Assembly: GCA_026018925.1 (NCBI GenBank)
Contig: JAKSZU010000275.1
Location: 1-64,000, forward strand
Reading direction: 5' to 3'
Length of the DNA: 64,000 nucleotides
Source of the DNA: Tupaia tana
Lineage: Eukaryota > Chordata > Mammalia > Scandentia > Tupaiidae
Every line of letters starts with the position of its first letter. The first letter of the stretch is position 1. Below are positions 1 to 13,160 of this stretch, one piece after another. The notes beneath the pieces are model-generated. The model was not told where the DNA came from. It saw only the letters and a program-made list of their open reading frames with translations, and searched no databases. Position numbers and translations under genes: made by a program.

Positions 1-319
1 CTGTACTCTCTGCTCCTGTCTCCTCCTTTTTTTGGTAATTTATCCTTTTACGATTTTTTTAAAGGTAGAATTTCTCTCTGGCTCTCAGCTCCATCTTTTG
101 TTTTGTTAATAAGCCCTTCTGCTCCTTTCTCCCAGGCAGGAGAGTTGAGCCATTCTCTGAGAAGATTCCACATGGATACTGGGAACTAGATATTTCAGGG
201 CACAGGCGAAATGAAGATTTTCTACTCATATTCAGCCTCCTGCAAGCAAAGCTTGTGTGGTAGGGAGCCCCTTTGGCCTTCTATCCCTGTCTCTGTGTCT
301 CTGAGGTCTCTGTCTCTCT
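1..319. repeat. Left-edge unit, type a
   Basis: The window opens inside a unit of type a, marked by CTCCTTTTTTTGG and AATTTATCC. The same markers recur near 2515, 9714 and 12222. Its tail carries the b-type junction marker GCAAGCAAAGCTTGTG (HindIII site at 249) and CCCTTTGG, which is repeated 941 bp later. The array clearly continues to the left. Confidence 0.85.
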
Positions 320-2201
320 CTGCTCCTGTCTCCTCATATTTTTTTGGTAATTTTTCCTTTTTACGATTTTTTTAAAGGTAGAATTTCTCTCTGGCTCTCA
401 GCTCCATCTTTTGTTTTGTTAATAAGCCCTTCTGCTCCTTTCTCCCAGGCAGGAGAGTTGAGCCATTCTCTGAGAAGATTCCACATGGATACTGGGAACT
501 AGATATTTCAGGGCACAGGCGAAATGAAGATTTTCTACTCATAATTCAGCCTCCAGCAAGCAAAGCTAGTGTGGTAGGGAGCCCCTCTGGCCTTCTATCC
601 GTGTCTCTGTGTCTCTGAGGTCTCTGTCTCTCTCTGCTCCTGTCTCCTCATTTTTTTTGGTAATTTTTTCCTTTTTACGATTTTTTTAAAGGTAGAATTT
701 CTCTCTGGCTCTCAGCTCCATCTTTTGTTTTGTTAATAAGCCCTTCTGCTCCTTTCTCCCAGGCAGGAGAGTTGAGCCATTCCTGAGAAGATTCCACATG
801 GATACGGGGAACTAGATATTTCAGGGCACAGGCGAAATGAAGATTTTCTACTCATAATTCAGCCTCCAGCAAGCAAAGCTAGTGTGGTAGGGAGCCCCTC
901 TGGCCTTCTATCCCTGTCTCTGTGTCTCTGAGATCTCTGTCTCTCTCTGCTCCTGTCTCCTCATATTTTTTTGGTAATTTTTCCTTTTTACGGTTTTTTT
1001 AAAGGTAGAATTTCTCTCTGGCTCTCAGCTCCATCTTTTGTTTTGTTAATAAGCCCTTCTGCTCCTTTCTCCCAGGCAGGAGAGTTGAGCCATTCTCTGA
1101 GAAGATTCCACATGGATACTGGGAACTAGATATTTCAGGGCACAGGCGAAATGAAGATTTTCTACTCATAATTCAGCCTCCTGCAAGCAAAGCTTGTGTG
1201 GTAGGGAGCCCCTTTGGCCTTCTATCCCTGTCTCTGTGTCTCTGAGGTCTCTGTCTCTCTCTGCTCCTGTCTCCTCATATTTTTTTGGTAATTTTTCCTT
1301 TTTACGATTTTTTTAAAGGTAGAATTTCTCTCTGGCTCTCAGCTCCATCTTTTGTTTTGTTAATAAGCCCTTCTGCTCCTTTCTTCCAGGCAGGAGAGTT
1401 GAGCCATTCTCTGAGAAGATTCCACATGGATACTGGGAACTAGATATTTCAGGGCACAGGCGAAATGAAGATTTTCTACTCATAATTCAGCCTCCAGCAA
1501 GCAAAGCTAGTGTGGTAGGGAGCCCCTCTGGCCTTCTATCCGTGTCTCTGTGTCTCTGAGGTCTCTGTCTCTCTCTGCTCCTGTCTCCTCATTTTTTTTG
1601 GTAATTTTTCCTTTTTACGATTTTTTTAAAGGTAGAATTTCTCTCTGGCTCTCAGCTCCATCTTTTGTTTGTTAATAAGCCCTTCTGCTCCTTTCTCCCA
1701 GGCAGGAGAGTTGAGCCATTCCTGAGAAGATTCCACATGGATACGGGGAACTAGATATTTCAGGGCACAGGCGAAATGAAGATTTTCTACTCATAATTCA
1801 GCCTCCAGCAAGCAAAGCTAGTGTGGTAGGGAGCCCCTCTGGCCTTCTATCCCTGTCTCTGTGTCTCTGAGATCTCTGTCTCTCTCTGCTCCTGTCTCCT
1901 CATATTTTTTTGGTAATTTTTCCTTTTTACGGTTTTTTTTAAAGGTAGAATTTCTCTCTGGCTCTCAGCTCCATCTTTTGTTTTGTTAATAAGCCCTTCT
2001 GCTCCTTTCTCCCAGGCAGGAGAGTTGAGCCATTCTCTGAGAAGATTCCACATGGATACTGGGAACTAGATATTTCAGGGCACAGGCGAAATGAAGATTT
2101 TTCTACTCATAATTCAGCCTCCAGCAATCAAAGCTAGTGTGGTAGGGAGCCCCTCTGGCCTTCTATCCATGTCTCTGTGTCTCTGAGGTCTCTGTCTCTC
2201 T
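320..2201. repeat. Trimer higher-order repeat b-c-d, two tandem copies
   Basis: Two copies of 941 bp lie in tandem (320-1260 and 1261-2201). Unit b has CATATTTTTTT. Unit c has CCGTGTCTC before its boundary, the shortened dyad CATTCCTGAG and GATACGGGGA (801 and 1740). Unit d has GAGATCTCTG and TACGGTTTTT. The HindIII-containing tail occurs at 249 and 1190, again exactly 941 bp apart. The second copy ends differently, with an extra T in GATTTTTCTACTC and GCAATCAAAG, and passes into unit e. The same b-c-d order recurs at about 8460 and 10970. Confidence 0.85.
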
Positions 2202-5200
2202 CTGCTCCTGTCTCCTCATTTTTTTTGGTAATTTTTCCTTTTTACGATGTTTTAAAAGGTAGAATTTCTCTCTGGCTCTCAGCTCCATCTTTTGTTTTGT
2301 TAATAAGCCCTTCTGCTCCTTTCTCTCAGGCAGGAGAGTTGAGTCATTCTCTGAGAAGATTGCACATGGATACTGGGAACTAGATATTTCAGGGCACAGG
2401 CGAAATGAAGATTTTCTACTCATAATTCAGCCTCCAGCAAGCAAAGCTAGTGTGGTAGGGAGCCCCTCTGGCCTTCTATCCCTGTCTCTGTGTCTCTGAG
2501 GTCTCTGTCACTCTCTGCTCCTGTCTCCTCCTTTTTTTGGTAATTTATCCTTTTACGATTTTTTTAAAGGTAGAATTTCTCTCTGGCTCTCAGCTCCATC
2601 TTTTGTTTTGTTAATAAGCCCTTCTGCTCCTTTCTCCCAGGCAGGAGAGATGAGCCATTATCTGAGAGATTCCACATGGATACTGGGAACTAGATATTTC
2701 AGGGCACAGGCGAAATGAAGATTTTCTACTCATAATTCAGCCTCCAGCAAGCAAAGCTAGTGTGGTAGGGAGCCCCTCTGGCCTTCTATCCCTGTCTCTG
2801 TGTCTCTGAGGTCTCTGTATCTCTCTGCTCCTGTCTCCTCATTTTTTTTTGGTAATTTTTCCTTTTTATGATTTTTTTAAAGGTAGAATTTCTCTCTGGC
2901 TCTCAGCTCCATCTTTTCTTTTGTTAATAAGCCCTTCTTCTCCTTTCTCCCTGGCAGGAGAGTTGAGCCATTCTCTGAGAAGATTCCACATGGATACTGG
3001 GAACTAGATATTTCAGGGCACAGGCGAAATGAAGATTTTCTACTCATAATTCAGCCTCCAGCAAGCAAAGCTAGTGTGGTAGGGAGCCCCTCTGGCCTTC
3101 TGTCCTTGTCTCTGTGTCTCTGAGGTCTCTGTCTCTCTCTGCTCCTGTCTCCTCATTTTTTTTTTGATAATTTTTCCTTTTACGATTTTTTTAAGGTAGA
3201 ATTTCTCTCTGGCTCTCAGCTCCATCTTTTGTTTGTTAATGAGCCCTTCTGCTCCTTTCTCCCAGGCAGGAGAGTTGAGCCATTCTCTGAGAAGTTTCCA
3301 CATGGATACTGGGAACTAGATATTTCAGGGCACAGGCGAAATGAAGATTTTCTACTCATAATTCAGCCTCCAGCAAGCAAAGCTAGTGTGGTAGGGAGCC
3401 CCTCTGGCCTTCTATCCCTGTCTCTGTGTCTCTGAGGTCTCTGTCTCTCCTTGCTCCTGTCACCTCATTTTTTTTGGTAATTTTTCCTTTTTAAGATTTT
3501 TTTAAAGGTAGAATTTTTCTCTGGCTCTCAGCTCCATCTTTTGTTTTGTTAATAAGCCCTTCTGCTCCTTTCTCCCAGGCAGGAGAGTTGAGCCATTCTC
3601 TGAGAAGATTCCACATGGATACTGGGAACTAGATATTTCAGGGCACAGGCGAAATGAAGATTTTCTACTCATAATTCAGCCTCCAGCAAGCAAAGCTAGT
3701 GTGGTAGGGAGCCCCTCTGGCCTTCTATCCCTGTCTCTGTGTCTCTGAGGTCTCTGTCTCTCTCTGCTCATGTCTCCTCATATTTTTTTGGTAATTTTTC
3801 CTTTTTACGATTTTTTTAAAGGTAGAATTTCTCTCTGGCTCTCAGCTCCATCTTTTGTTTTGTTAATAAGCCCTTCTGCTCCTTTCTCCCAGGCAGGAGA
3901 GTTGAGCCATTCTCTGAGAAGATTCCACATGGATACTGGGAACTAGATATTTCAGGGCACAGGCGAAATGAAGATTTTCTACTCATAATTCAGCCTCCAG
4001 CAAGCAAGCTAGTGTGGTAGGGAGCCCCTCTGGCCTTCTATCCCTGTCTCTGTGTCTCTGAGGTCTCTGTCTCACTCAGCTGATGTCTCCTCATTTTTTT
4101 GGTAATTTTTCCTTTTTATGATTTTTTAAAGGTAGAATTTCTCTCTGGCTCTCAGCTCCATCTTTTGTTTTGTTAATAAGCCCTTCTGCTCCTTTCTCCC
4201 AGGCAGGAGAGTTGAGCCATTCTCTGAGAAGATTCCACATGGATACTGGGAACTAGATATTACAGGGCACAGGCGAAATGAAGATTTTCTACTCATAATT
4301 CAGCCTCCAGCAAGCAAAGCTAGTGTGGTAGGGAGCCCCTCTGGCCTTCTATCCCTGTCTCTGTGTCTCTGAGGTCTCTGTCTCTCTCTGCTCCTGTCTC
4401 CTCTTTTTTTTTTGGTAATTTTTCATTTTACGATTTTTTTAAAGGTAGAATTTCTCTCTGGCTCTCAGCTCCATCTTTTGTTTTGTTAATAAGCCCTTCT
4501 GCTCCTTTCTCCCAGGCAGGAGAGTTGAGCCATTCTCTGAGAAGATTCCACATGGATACTGGGAACTAGATATTTCAGGGCACAGGCGAAATGAAGATTT
4601 TCTACTCATAATTCAGCCTCCAGCAATCAAAGCTAGTGTGGTAGGGAGCCCCTCTGGTCTTCTATCCCTGTCTCTGTGTCTCTGAGGTCTCTGTCTCTCT
4701 CTACTCCTGTCTCCTCATTTTTTTTGATAATTTTTCCTTTTTACGATTTTTTTAAAGGTAGAATTTCTCTCTGGCTCTCAGCTCCATCTTTTGTTTTGTG
4801 AATAAGCCCTTCTGCTCCTTTCTCCCAGGCAGGAGAGTTGAGCCATTCTCTGAGAAGTTTCCACATGGATACTGGGAACTAGATATTTCAGGGCACAGGC
4901 GAAATGAAGATTTTCTACTCATAATTCAGCCTCCAGCAAGAAAACCTAGTGTGGTACGGAGCCCCTCTGGCCTTCTATCCCTGTCTCTGTGTCTCTGAGG
5001 TCTCTGTCTCTCTCTGCTCCTGTCTCCTCATTTATTTTTTTGGTAATTTTTCCTTTTTACGATTTTTTTAAAGGTAGAATTTCTCTCTGGCTCTCAGCTC
5101 CATCTTTTGTTTTGTTAATAAGCCCTTCTGCTCCTTTCTCCCAGGCAGGAGAGTTGAGCCATTCTCTGAGAAGATTCCACATGGATACTGGGAACTAGAT

Positions 5201-5642
5201 ATTTCAGGGCACAGGCGAAATGAAGATTTTCTACTCATAATTCAGCCTCCAGCAAGCAAAGCTAGTGTGGTAGGGAGCCCCTCTGGCCTTCTATCCCTGT
5301 CTCTGTGTCTCTGAGGTCTCTGTCCTCTCTGCTCCTGTCTCCTCATTTTTTTTTGGTAATTTTTACTTTTTAAAATTTTTTTATTGGTAGACTTTCTCTC
5401 TGGCTCTCAGCTCCATCTTTTGTTTTGTTAATAAGCCCTTCTGCTCCTTTCTCCCAGCCAGGAGAGTTGAGCCATTCTCTGAGAAGATTCCACATGGATA
5501 CTGGGAACTAGATATTTCAGGGCACAGGCGAAATGAAGATTTTCTACTCATAATTCAGCCTCCAGCAAGCAAAGCTAGTGTGGTAGGGAGCGCCTCTGGC
5601 CTTCTATCCCTGTCTCTGTGTCTCTGAGGTCTCTGTCTCTCT
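2202..5642. repeat. Eleven-unit ordered run e to n, first copy
   Basis: Eleven units follow in the order e a f g h i j k l m n. Markers are: e CGATGTTTTAAAAGG and GAGTCATT; a AATTTATCC and GAGAGATGAGCCATTATC; f TGTATCTC, CTTTTCTTTTG and CCCTGGCAGG; g TTGATAATTT; h TTAAGATTTTT; i GCTCATGTC; j TCACTCAGCTG and ATATTACAGG; k CATTTTACG and GCAATCAAAG; l TGTGAATAAG and AGAAAACCTAGTG; m CATTTATTTTT; n TTTTTTTATTGGTAGAC. The same order lies 9708 bp away (11910-15354), about 31 units. Several sub-runs also occur elsewhere. Confidence 0.85.
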
Positions 5643-7518
5643 CTGCTCCTGTCTCCTCATTTTTTTTGGTAATTTTTCCTTTTTACGATTTTTTTAAAGG
5701 TAGAATTTCTCTCTGGCTCTCAGCTCCATCTTTTGTTTTGTTAATAAGCCCTTCTGTTCCTTTCTCCCAGGCAGGAGAGTTGAGCCATTCTCTGAGATGA
5801 TTCCACATGGATACTGGGAACTAGATATTTCAGGGCACAGGCGAAATGAAGATTTTCTACTCATAATTCAGCCTCCAGCAAGCAAAGCTAGTGTGGTAGG
5901 GAGCCCCTCTGGCCTTCTATCCCTGTCTCTGTGTCTCTGAGGTCTCTGTCTCTCTCTGCTCCTGTCTCCTCATTTTTTTTGGTAATTTTTCATTTTTACT
6001 ATTTTTTTAAAGGTAGAATTTCTCTCTGGCTCTCAGCTCCATCTTTTGTTTTGTTAATAAGCCCTTCTGCTCCTTTCTCCCAGCAGGAGAGTTGAGCCAT
6101 TCTCTGAGAAGATTCCACATGGATACTGGGAACTAGATATTTCAGGGCACAGGCGAAATGAAGATTTTCTACTCATAATTCAGCCTCCAGCAAGCAAAGC
6201 TAGTGTGGTAGGGAGCCCCTCTGGCCTTCTATCCGTGTCTCTGTGTCTCTGAGGTCTCTGTCTCTCTCTGCTCCTGTCTCCTCATTTTTTTTGGTAATTT
6301 TTCCTTTTTACGATTTTTTTAAAGGTAGAATTTCTCTCTGGCTCTCAGCTCCATCTTTTGTTTTGTTAATAAGCCCTTCTGCTCCTTTCTCCCAGGCAGG
6401 AGAGTTGAGCCATTCTCTGAGAAGATTCCACATGGATACTGGGAACTAGATATTTCAGGGCACAGGCGAAATGAAGATTTTCAACTCATAATTCAGCCTC
6501 CAGCAAGCAAAGCTAGTGTGGTAGGGAGCCCCTCTGTCCTTCTATTCCTGTCTCTGTGTCTCTGAGGTCTCTGTCTCTCTCTTCTCCTGTCTCCTCATTT
6601 TTTTTGGTAATTTTTCATTTTACGAGTTTTTTAAAGGTAGAATTTCTCTCTGGCTCTCAGCTCCATCTTTTGTTTTGTTAATAAGCCCTTCTGCTCCTTT
6701 CTCCCAGGCAGGAGAGTTGAGCCATTCTCTGAGAAGATTCCACATGGATACTGGGAACTAGATATTTCAGGGCACAGGCGAAATGAAGATTTTCTACTCA
6801 TAATTCAGCCTCAAGCAAGCAAAGCTAGTGTGTTAGGGAGCCCCTCTGGCCTTCTATCCCTGTCTCTGTGTCTCTGAGGTCTCTGTCACTCTCTGTTCCT
6901 GTCTCCTCATTTTTTTTGGTAATTTTTCCTTTTTACGATTATTTTAATGGTATAATTTCTCTCTGGCTCTCAGCTCCATCTTTTGTTTTGTTAATAAGCC
7001 CTTCTGCTCCTTTCTCCCAGGCAGGAGAGTTGAGCCATTCTCTGAGAAGATTCCACATGGATAATGGGAACTAGATATTTCAGGGCACAGGCGAAATGAA
7101 GATTTTCTACTCATAATTCAGCCTCCTGCAAGCAAAGCTCGTGTGGTAGGGAGCCCCTTTGCCTTCTATCCCTGTCTCTGTGTCTCTGAGGTCTCTGTCT
7201 CTCTCTGCTCCTGTCTCCTCATATTTTTTTGGTAATTTTTCCTTTTTACGATTTTTTTAAAGGTAGAATTTCTCTCTGGCACTCAGCTCCATCTTTTGTT
7301 TTGTTAATAAGCCCTTCTGCTCCTTTCTCCCAGGCAGGAGAGTTGAGCCATTCTCTGAGAAGATTCCACATGGATACTGGGAACTACATATTTCAGGGCA
7401 CAGGCGAAATGAAGATTTTCTACTCATAATTCAGCCTCCAGCAAGCAAAGCTAGTGTGGTAGGGAGCCCCTCTGGCCTTCTATCCCTGTCTCTGTGTCTC
7501 TGAGGTCTCTGTCTCTCT
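5643..7518. repeat. Six units without a recognised ordered partner
   Basis: These six units follow the common form but carry private variants such as TACTATTTTTT (near 5997), CGAGTTTTTT (near 6623) and GATTATTTTAATGGTATAA (near 6938). The last has the b-like body and a tail with AAGCTCGTG, a one-base change of the HindIII marker. I did not find the same order elsewhere in the window. They may have a partner outside it, or be an older segment not recently copied. Confidence 0.7.
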
Positions 7519-8147
7519 CTTCTCCTGTCTCCTCATTTTTTTTGATAATTTTTCCTTTTTACGATTTTTTTAAAGGTAGAATTTCTCTCTGGCTCTCAGC
7601 TCCATCTTTTGTTTTGTGAATAAGCCCTTCTGCTCCTTTCTCCCAGGCAGGAGAGTTGAGCCATTCTCTGAGAAGTTTCCACATGGATACTGGGAACTAG
7701 ATATTTCAGGGCACAGGCGAAATGAAGATTTTCTACTCATAATTCAGCTTCAAGCAAGAAAACCTAGTGTGGTACGGAGCCCCTCTGGCCTTCTATCCCT
7801 GTCTCTGTGTCTCTGAGGTCTCTGTCTCTCTCTGCTCCTGTCTCCTCATTTATTTTTTTGGTAATTTTTCCTTTTTACGATTTTTTTAAAGGTAGAATTT
7901 CTCTCTGGCTCTCAGCTCCATCTTTTGTTTTGTTAATAAGCCCTTCTGCTCCTTTCTCCCAGGCAGGAGAGTTGAGCCATTCTCTGAGAAGATTCCACAT
8001 GGATACTGGGAACTAGATATTTCAGGGCACAGGCGAAATGAAGATTTTCTACTCATAATTCAGCCTCCAGCAAGCAAAGCTAGTGTGGTAGGGAGCCCCT
8101 CTGGCCTTCTATCCCTGTCTCTGTGTCTCTGAGGTCTCTGTCTCTCT
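7519..8147. repeat. Two-unit l-m segment
   Basis: This pair repeats the l-m junction of 4711-5330: TTGATAATTT, TGTGAATAAG, GAAGTTTCC, AGAAAACCTAGTGTGGTACG and CATTTATTTTT. The offset is 2818 bp, nine units. Unlike the copies near 5029, 14741 and 22582 it is not followed by n but by u, so the neighbour has been exchanged. The m marker lies at 7847. Confidence 0.8.
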
Positions 8148-10654
8148 CTGCTCCTGTCTCCTCAATTTTTTTGGTAATTTTTCCTTTTTACGATTTTTTT
8201 AAAGGTAAAATTTCTCCCTGGCTCTCAGCTCCATCTTTTGTTTTGTTAATAAGCCCTTCTGCTCCTTTCTCCCAGGCAGGAGAGTTGAGCCATTCTCTGA
8301 GAAGATTCCACATGGATACTGGGAACTAGATATTTCAGGGCACAGGCGAAATGAAGATTTTCTACTCATAATTCAGCCTCCTGCAAGCAAAGCTTGTGTG
8401 GTAGGGAGCCCCTTTGGCCTTCTATCCCTGTCTCTGTGTCTCTGAGGTCTCTGTCTCTCTCTGCTCCTGTCTCCTCATATTTTTTTGGTAATTTTTCCTT
8501 TTTACGATTTTTTTAAAGGTAGAATTTCTCTCTGGCTCTCAGCTCCATCTTTTGTTTTGTTAATAAGCCCTTCTGCTCCTTTCTCCCAGGCAGGAGAGTT
8601 GAGCCATTCTCTGAGAAGGTTCCACATGGATACTGGGAACTAGATATTTCAGGGCACAGGCGAAATGAAGATTTTCTACTCATAATTCAGCCTCCAGCAA
8701 GCAAAGCTAGTGTGGTAGGGAGCCCCTCTGGCCTTCTATCCGTGTCTCTGTGTCTCTGAGGTCTCTGTCTCTCTCTGCTCCTGTCTCCTCATTTTTTTTG
8801 GTAATTTTTCATTTTTACGATTTTTTTAAAGGTAGAATTTCTCTCTGGCTCTCAGCTCCATCTTTTGTTTTGTTAATAAGCCCTTCTGCTCCTTTCTCCC
8901 AGGCAGGAGAGTTGAGCCATTCCTGAGAAGATTCCACATGGATACGGGGAACTAGATATTTCAGGGCACAGGCGAAATGAAGATTTTCTACTCATAATTC
9001 AGCCTCCAGCAAGCAAAGCCAGTGTGGTAGGGAGCCCCTCTGGCCTTCTATCCCTGTCTCTGTGTCTCTGAGATCTCTGTCTCTCTCTGCTCCTGTCTCC
9101 TCATATTTTTTTGGTAATTTTTCCTTTTTACGATTTTTTTAAAGGTAGAATTTTTCTCTGGCTCTCAGCTCCATCTTTTGTTTTGTTAATAAGCCCTTCT
9201 GCTCCTTTCTCCCAGGCAGGAGAGTTGAGCCATTCTCTGAGAAGATTCCACATGGATACTGGGAACTAGATATTTCAGGGCACAGGCGAAATGAAGATTT
9301 TTCTACTCATAATTCAGCCTCCAGCAATCAAAGCTAGTGTGGTAGGGAGCCCCTCTGTCCTTCTATCCATGTCTCTGTGTCTCTGAGGTCTCTGTCTCTC
9401 TCTGCTCCTGTCTCCTCATTTTTTTTGGTAATTTTTCCTTTTTACGATGTTTTAAAAGGTAGAATTTTTCTCTGGCTCTCAGCTCCATCTTTTGTTTTGT
9501 TAATAAGCCCTTCTGCTCCTTTCTCTCAGGCAGGAGAGTTGAGTCATTCTCTGAGAAGATTCCACATGGATACTGGGAACTAGATATTTCAGGGCACAGG
9601 CGAAATGAAGATTTTCTACTCATAATTCAGCCTCCAGCAAGCAAAGCTAGTGTGGTAGGGAGCCCCTCTGGCCTTCTATCCCTGTCTCTGTGTCTCTGAG
9701 GTCTCTGTCGCTCTCTGCTCCTGTCTCCTCCTTTTTTTGGTAATTTATCCTTTTACGATTTTTTTAAAGGTAGAATTTCTCTCTGGCTCTCAGCTCCATC
9801 TTTTGTTTTGTTAATAAGCCCTTCTGCTCCTTTCTCCCAGGCAGGAGAGATGAGCCATTATCTGAGAAGATTCCACATGGATACTGGGAACTAGATATTT
9901 CAGGGCACAGGCGAAATGAAGATTTTCTACTCATAATTCAGCCTCCAGCAAGCAAAGCTAGTGTGGTAGGGAGCCCCTCTGGCCTTCTATCCCTGTCTCT
10001 GTGTCTCTGAGGTCTCTGTATCTCTCTGTTCCAGTCTCCTCATTTTTTTTTGGTAATTTTTCCTTTTTATGATTTTTTTAAAGGTAGAATTTCTCTCTGG
10101 CTCTCAGCTCCATCTTTTCTTTTGTTAATAAGCCCTTCTTCTCCTTTCTCCCTGGCAGGAGAGTTGAGCCATTCTCTGAGAAGATTCCACATGGATACTG
10201 GGAACTAGATATTTCAGGGCACAGGCGAAATGAAGATTTTCTACTCATAATTCAGCCTCCAGCAAGCAAAGCTAGTGTGGTAGGGAGCCCCTCTGGCCTT
10301 CTGTCCTTGTCTCTGTGTCTCTGAGGTCTCTGTCTCTCTCTGCTCCAGTCTCCTCATTTTTTTTTTGGTAATTTTTCCTTTTTACGATTTTTTTAAAGGT
10401 AGAATTTCTCTCTGGCTCTCAGCTCCATCTTTTGTTTTGTTAATAAGCCCTTCTGCTCCTTTCTCCCAGGCAGGAGAGTTGAGCCATTCTCTGAGAAGAT
10501 TCCACATGGATACTGGGAACTAGATATTTCAGGGCACAGGCGAAATGAAGATTTTCTACTCATAATTCAGCCTCCAGCAAGCAAAGCTAGTGTGGTAGGG
10601 AGCCCCTCTGGGCTTCTATCCCTGTCTCTGTGTCTCTGAGGTCTCTGTCTCTCT
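8148..10654. repeat. Eight-unit tandem duplication, copy 1 (u b c d e a f s)
   Basis: The block is 2507 bp long. Unit u has CCTCAATTTTTTTGG and AAAGGTAAAATTTC. Units b to f carry the markers given for 320-3142. The last unit, s, has CTCCAGTCTCCTC. The first seven units reappear in the same order directly downstream (10655 on); the eighth differs. HindIII sites at 8390 and 10897 reflect the 2507 bp period. The b-c-d-e-a-f order also matches 1261-3142. Confidence 0.85.
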
Positions 10655-13160
10655 CTGCTCCTGTCTCCTCAATTTTTTTGGTAATTTTTCCTTTTTACGA
10701 TTTTTTTAAAGGTAAAATTTCTCTCTGGCTCTCAGCTCCATCTTTTGTTTTGTTAATAAGCCCTTCTGCTCCTTTCTCCCAGGCAGGAGAGTTGAGCCAT
10801 TCTCTGAGAAGATTCCACATGGATACTGGGAACTAGATATTTCAGGGCACAAGCGAAATGAAGATTTTCTACTCATAATTCAGCCTCCTGCAAGCAAAGC
10901 TTGTGTGGTAGGGAGCCCCTTTGGCCTTCTATCCCTGTCTCTGTGTCTCTGAGGTCTCTGTCTCTCTCTGCTCCTGTCTCCTCATATTTTTTTGGTAATT
11001 TTTCCTTTTTACGATTTTTTTTAAAGGTAGAATTTCTCTCTGGCTCTCAGCTCCATCTTTTGTTTTGTTAATAAGCCCTTCTGCTCCTTTCTCCCAGGCA
11101 GGAGAGTTGAGCCATTCTCTGAGAAGATTCCACATGGATACTGGGAACTAGATATTTCAGGGCACAGGCGAAATGAAGATTTTCTACTCATAATTCAGCC
11201 TCCAGCAAGCAAAGCTAGTGTGGTAGGGAGCCCCTCTGGCCTTCTATCCGTGTCTCTGTGTCTCTGAGGTCTCTGTCTCTCTCTGCTCCTGTCTCCTCAT
11301 TTTTTTTGGTAATTTTTCCTTTTTACGATTTTTTTAAAGGTAGAATTTCTCTCTGGCTCTCAGCTCCATCTTTTGTTTTGTTAATAAGCCCTTCTGCTCC
11401 TTTCTCCCAGGCAGGAGAGTTGAGCCATTCCTGAGAAGATTCCACATGGATACGGGGAACTAGATATTTCAGGGCACAGGCGAAATGAAGATTTTCTACT
11501 CATAATTCAGCCTCCAGCAAGCAAAGCTAGTGTGGTAGGGAGCCCCTCTGGCCTTCTATCCCTGTCTCTGTGTCTCTGAGATCTCTGTCTCTCTCTGCTC
11601 CTGTCTCCTCATATTTTTTTGGTAATTTTTCCTTTTTACGATTTTTTTAAAGGTAGAATTTCTCTCTGGCTCTCAGCTCCATCTTTTGTTTTGTTAATAA
11701 GCCCTTCTGCTCCTTTCTCCCAGGCAGGAGAGTTGAGCCATTCTCTGAGAAGATTCCACATGGATACTGGGAACTAGATATTTCAGGGCACAGGCGAAAT
11801 GAAGATTTTTCTACTCATAATTCAGCCTCCAGCAATCAAAGCTAGTGTGGTAGGGAGCCCCTCTGGCCTTCTATCCATGTCTCTGTGTCTCTGAGGTCTC
11901 TGTCTCTCTCTGCTCCTGTCTCCTCATTTTTTTTGGTAATTTTTCCTTTTTACGATGTTTTAAAAGGTAGAATTTCTCTCTGGCTCTCAGCTCCATCTTT
12001 TGTTTTGTTAATAAGCCCTTCTGCTCCTTTCTCTCAGGCAGGAGAGTTGAGTCATTCTCTGAGAAGATTCCACATGGATACTGGGAACTAGATATTTCAG
12101 GGCACAGGCGAAATGAAGATTTTCTACTCATAATTCAGCCTCCAGCAAGCAAAGCTAGTGTGGTAGGGAGCCCCTCTGGCCTTCTATCCCTGTCTCTGTG
12201 TCTCTGAGGTCTCTGTCGCTCTCTGCTCCTGTCTCCTCCTTTTTTTGGTAATTTATCCTTTTACGATTTTTTTAAAGGTAGAATTTCTCTCTGGCTCTCA
12301 GCTCCATCTTTTGTTTTGTTAATAAGCCCTTCTGCTCCTTTCTCCCAGGCAGGAGAGATGAGCCATTATCTGAGAAGATTCCACATGGATACTGGGAACT
12401 AGATATTTCAGGGCACAGGCGAAATGAAGATTTTCTACTCATAATTCAGCCTCCAGCAAGCAAAGCTAGTGTGGTAGGGAGCCCCTCTGGCCTTCTATCC
12501 CTGTCTCTGTGTCTCTGAGGTCTCTGTATCTCTCTGCTCCTGTCTCCTCATTTTTTTTTGGTAATTTTTCCTTTTTATGATTTTTTTAAAGGTAGAATTT
12601 CTCTCTGGCTCTCAGCTCCATCTTTTCTTTTGTTAATAAGCCCTTCTTCTCCTTTCTCCCTGGCAGGAGAGTTGAGCCATTCTCTGAGAAGATTCCACAT
12701 GGATACTGGGAACTAGATATTTCAGGGCACAGGCGAAATGAAGATTTTCTACTCATAATTCAGCCTCCAGCAAGCAAAGCTAGTGTGGTAGGGAGCCCCT
12801 CTGGCCTTCTGTCCTTGTCTCTTTGTCTCTGAGGTCTCTGTCTCTCTCTTTTCCTGTCTCCTCATTTTTTTTTGATAATTTTTCCTTTTTACGATTTTTT
12901 TAAAGGTAGAATTTCTCTCTGGCTCTCAGCTCCATCTTTTGTTTTGTTAATAAGCCCTTCTGCTCCTTTCTCCCAGGCAGGAGAGTTGAGCCATTCTCTG
13001 AGAAGTTTCCACATGGATACTGGGAACTAGATATTTCAGGGCACAGGCGAAATGAAGATTTTCTACTCATAATTCAGCCTCCAGCAAGCAAAGCTAGTGT
13101 GGTAGGGAGCCCCTCTGGCCTTCTATCCCTGTCTCTGTGTCTCTGAGGTCTCTGTCTCTC
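10655..13160. repeat. Eight-unit tandem duplication, copy 2 (u b c d e a f g)
   Basis: Units u to f repeat copy 1 at an offset of 2507-2508 bp with few differences. The eighth unit is g (TTGATAATTT and GAAGTTTCC), not s, so here the array rejoins the long e-to-n series. The block therefore belongs both to the eight-unit duplication and to the second copy of the eleven-unit run, which begins at 11910. Confidence 0.85.
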
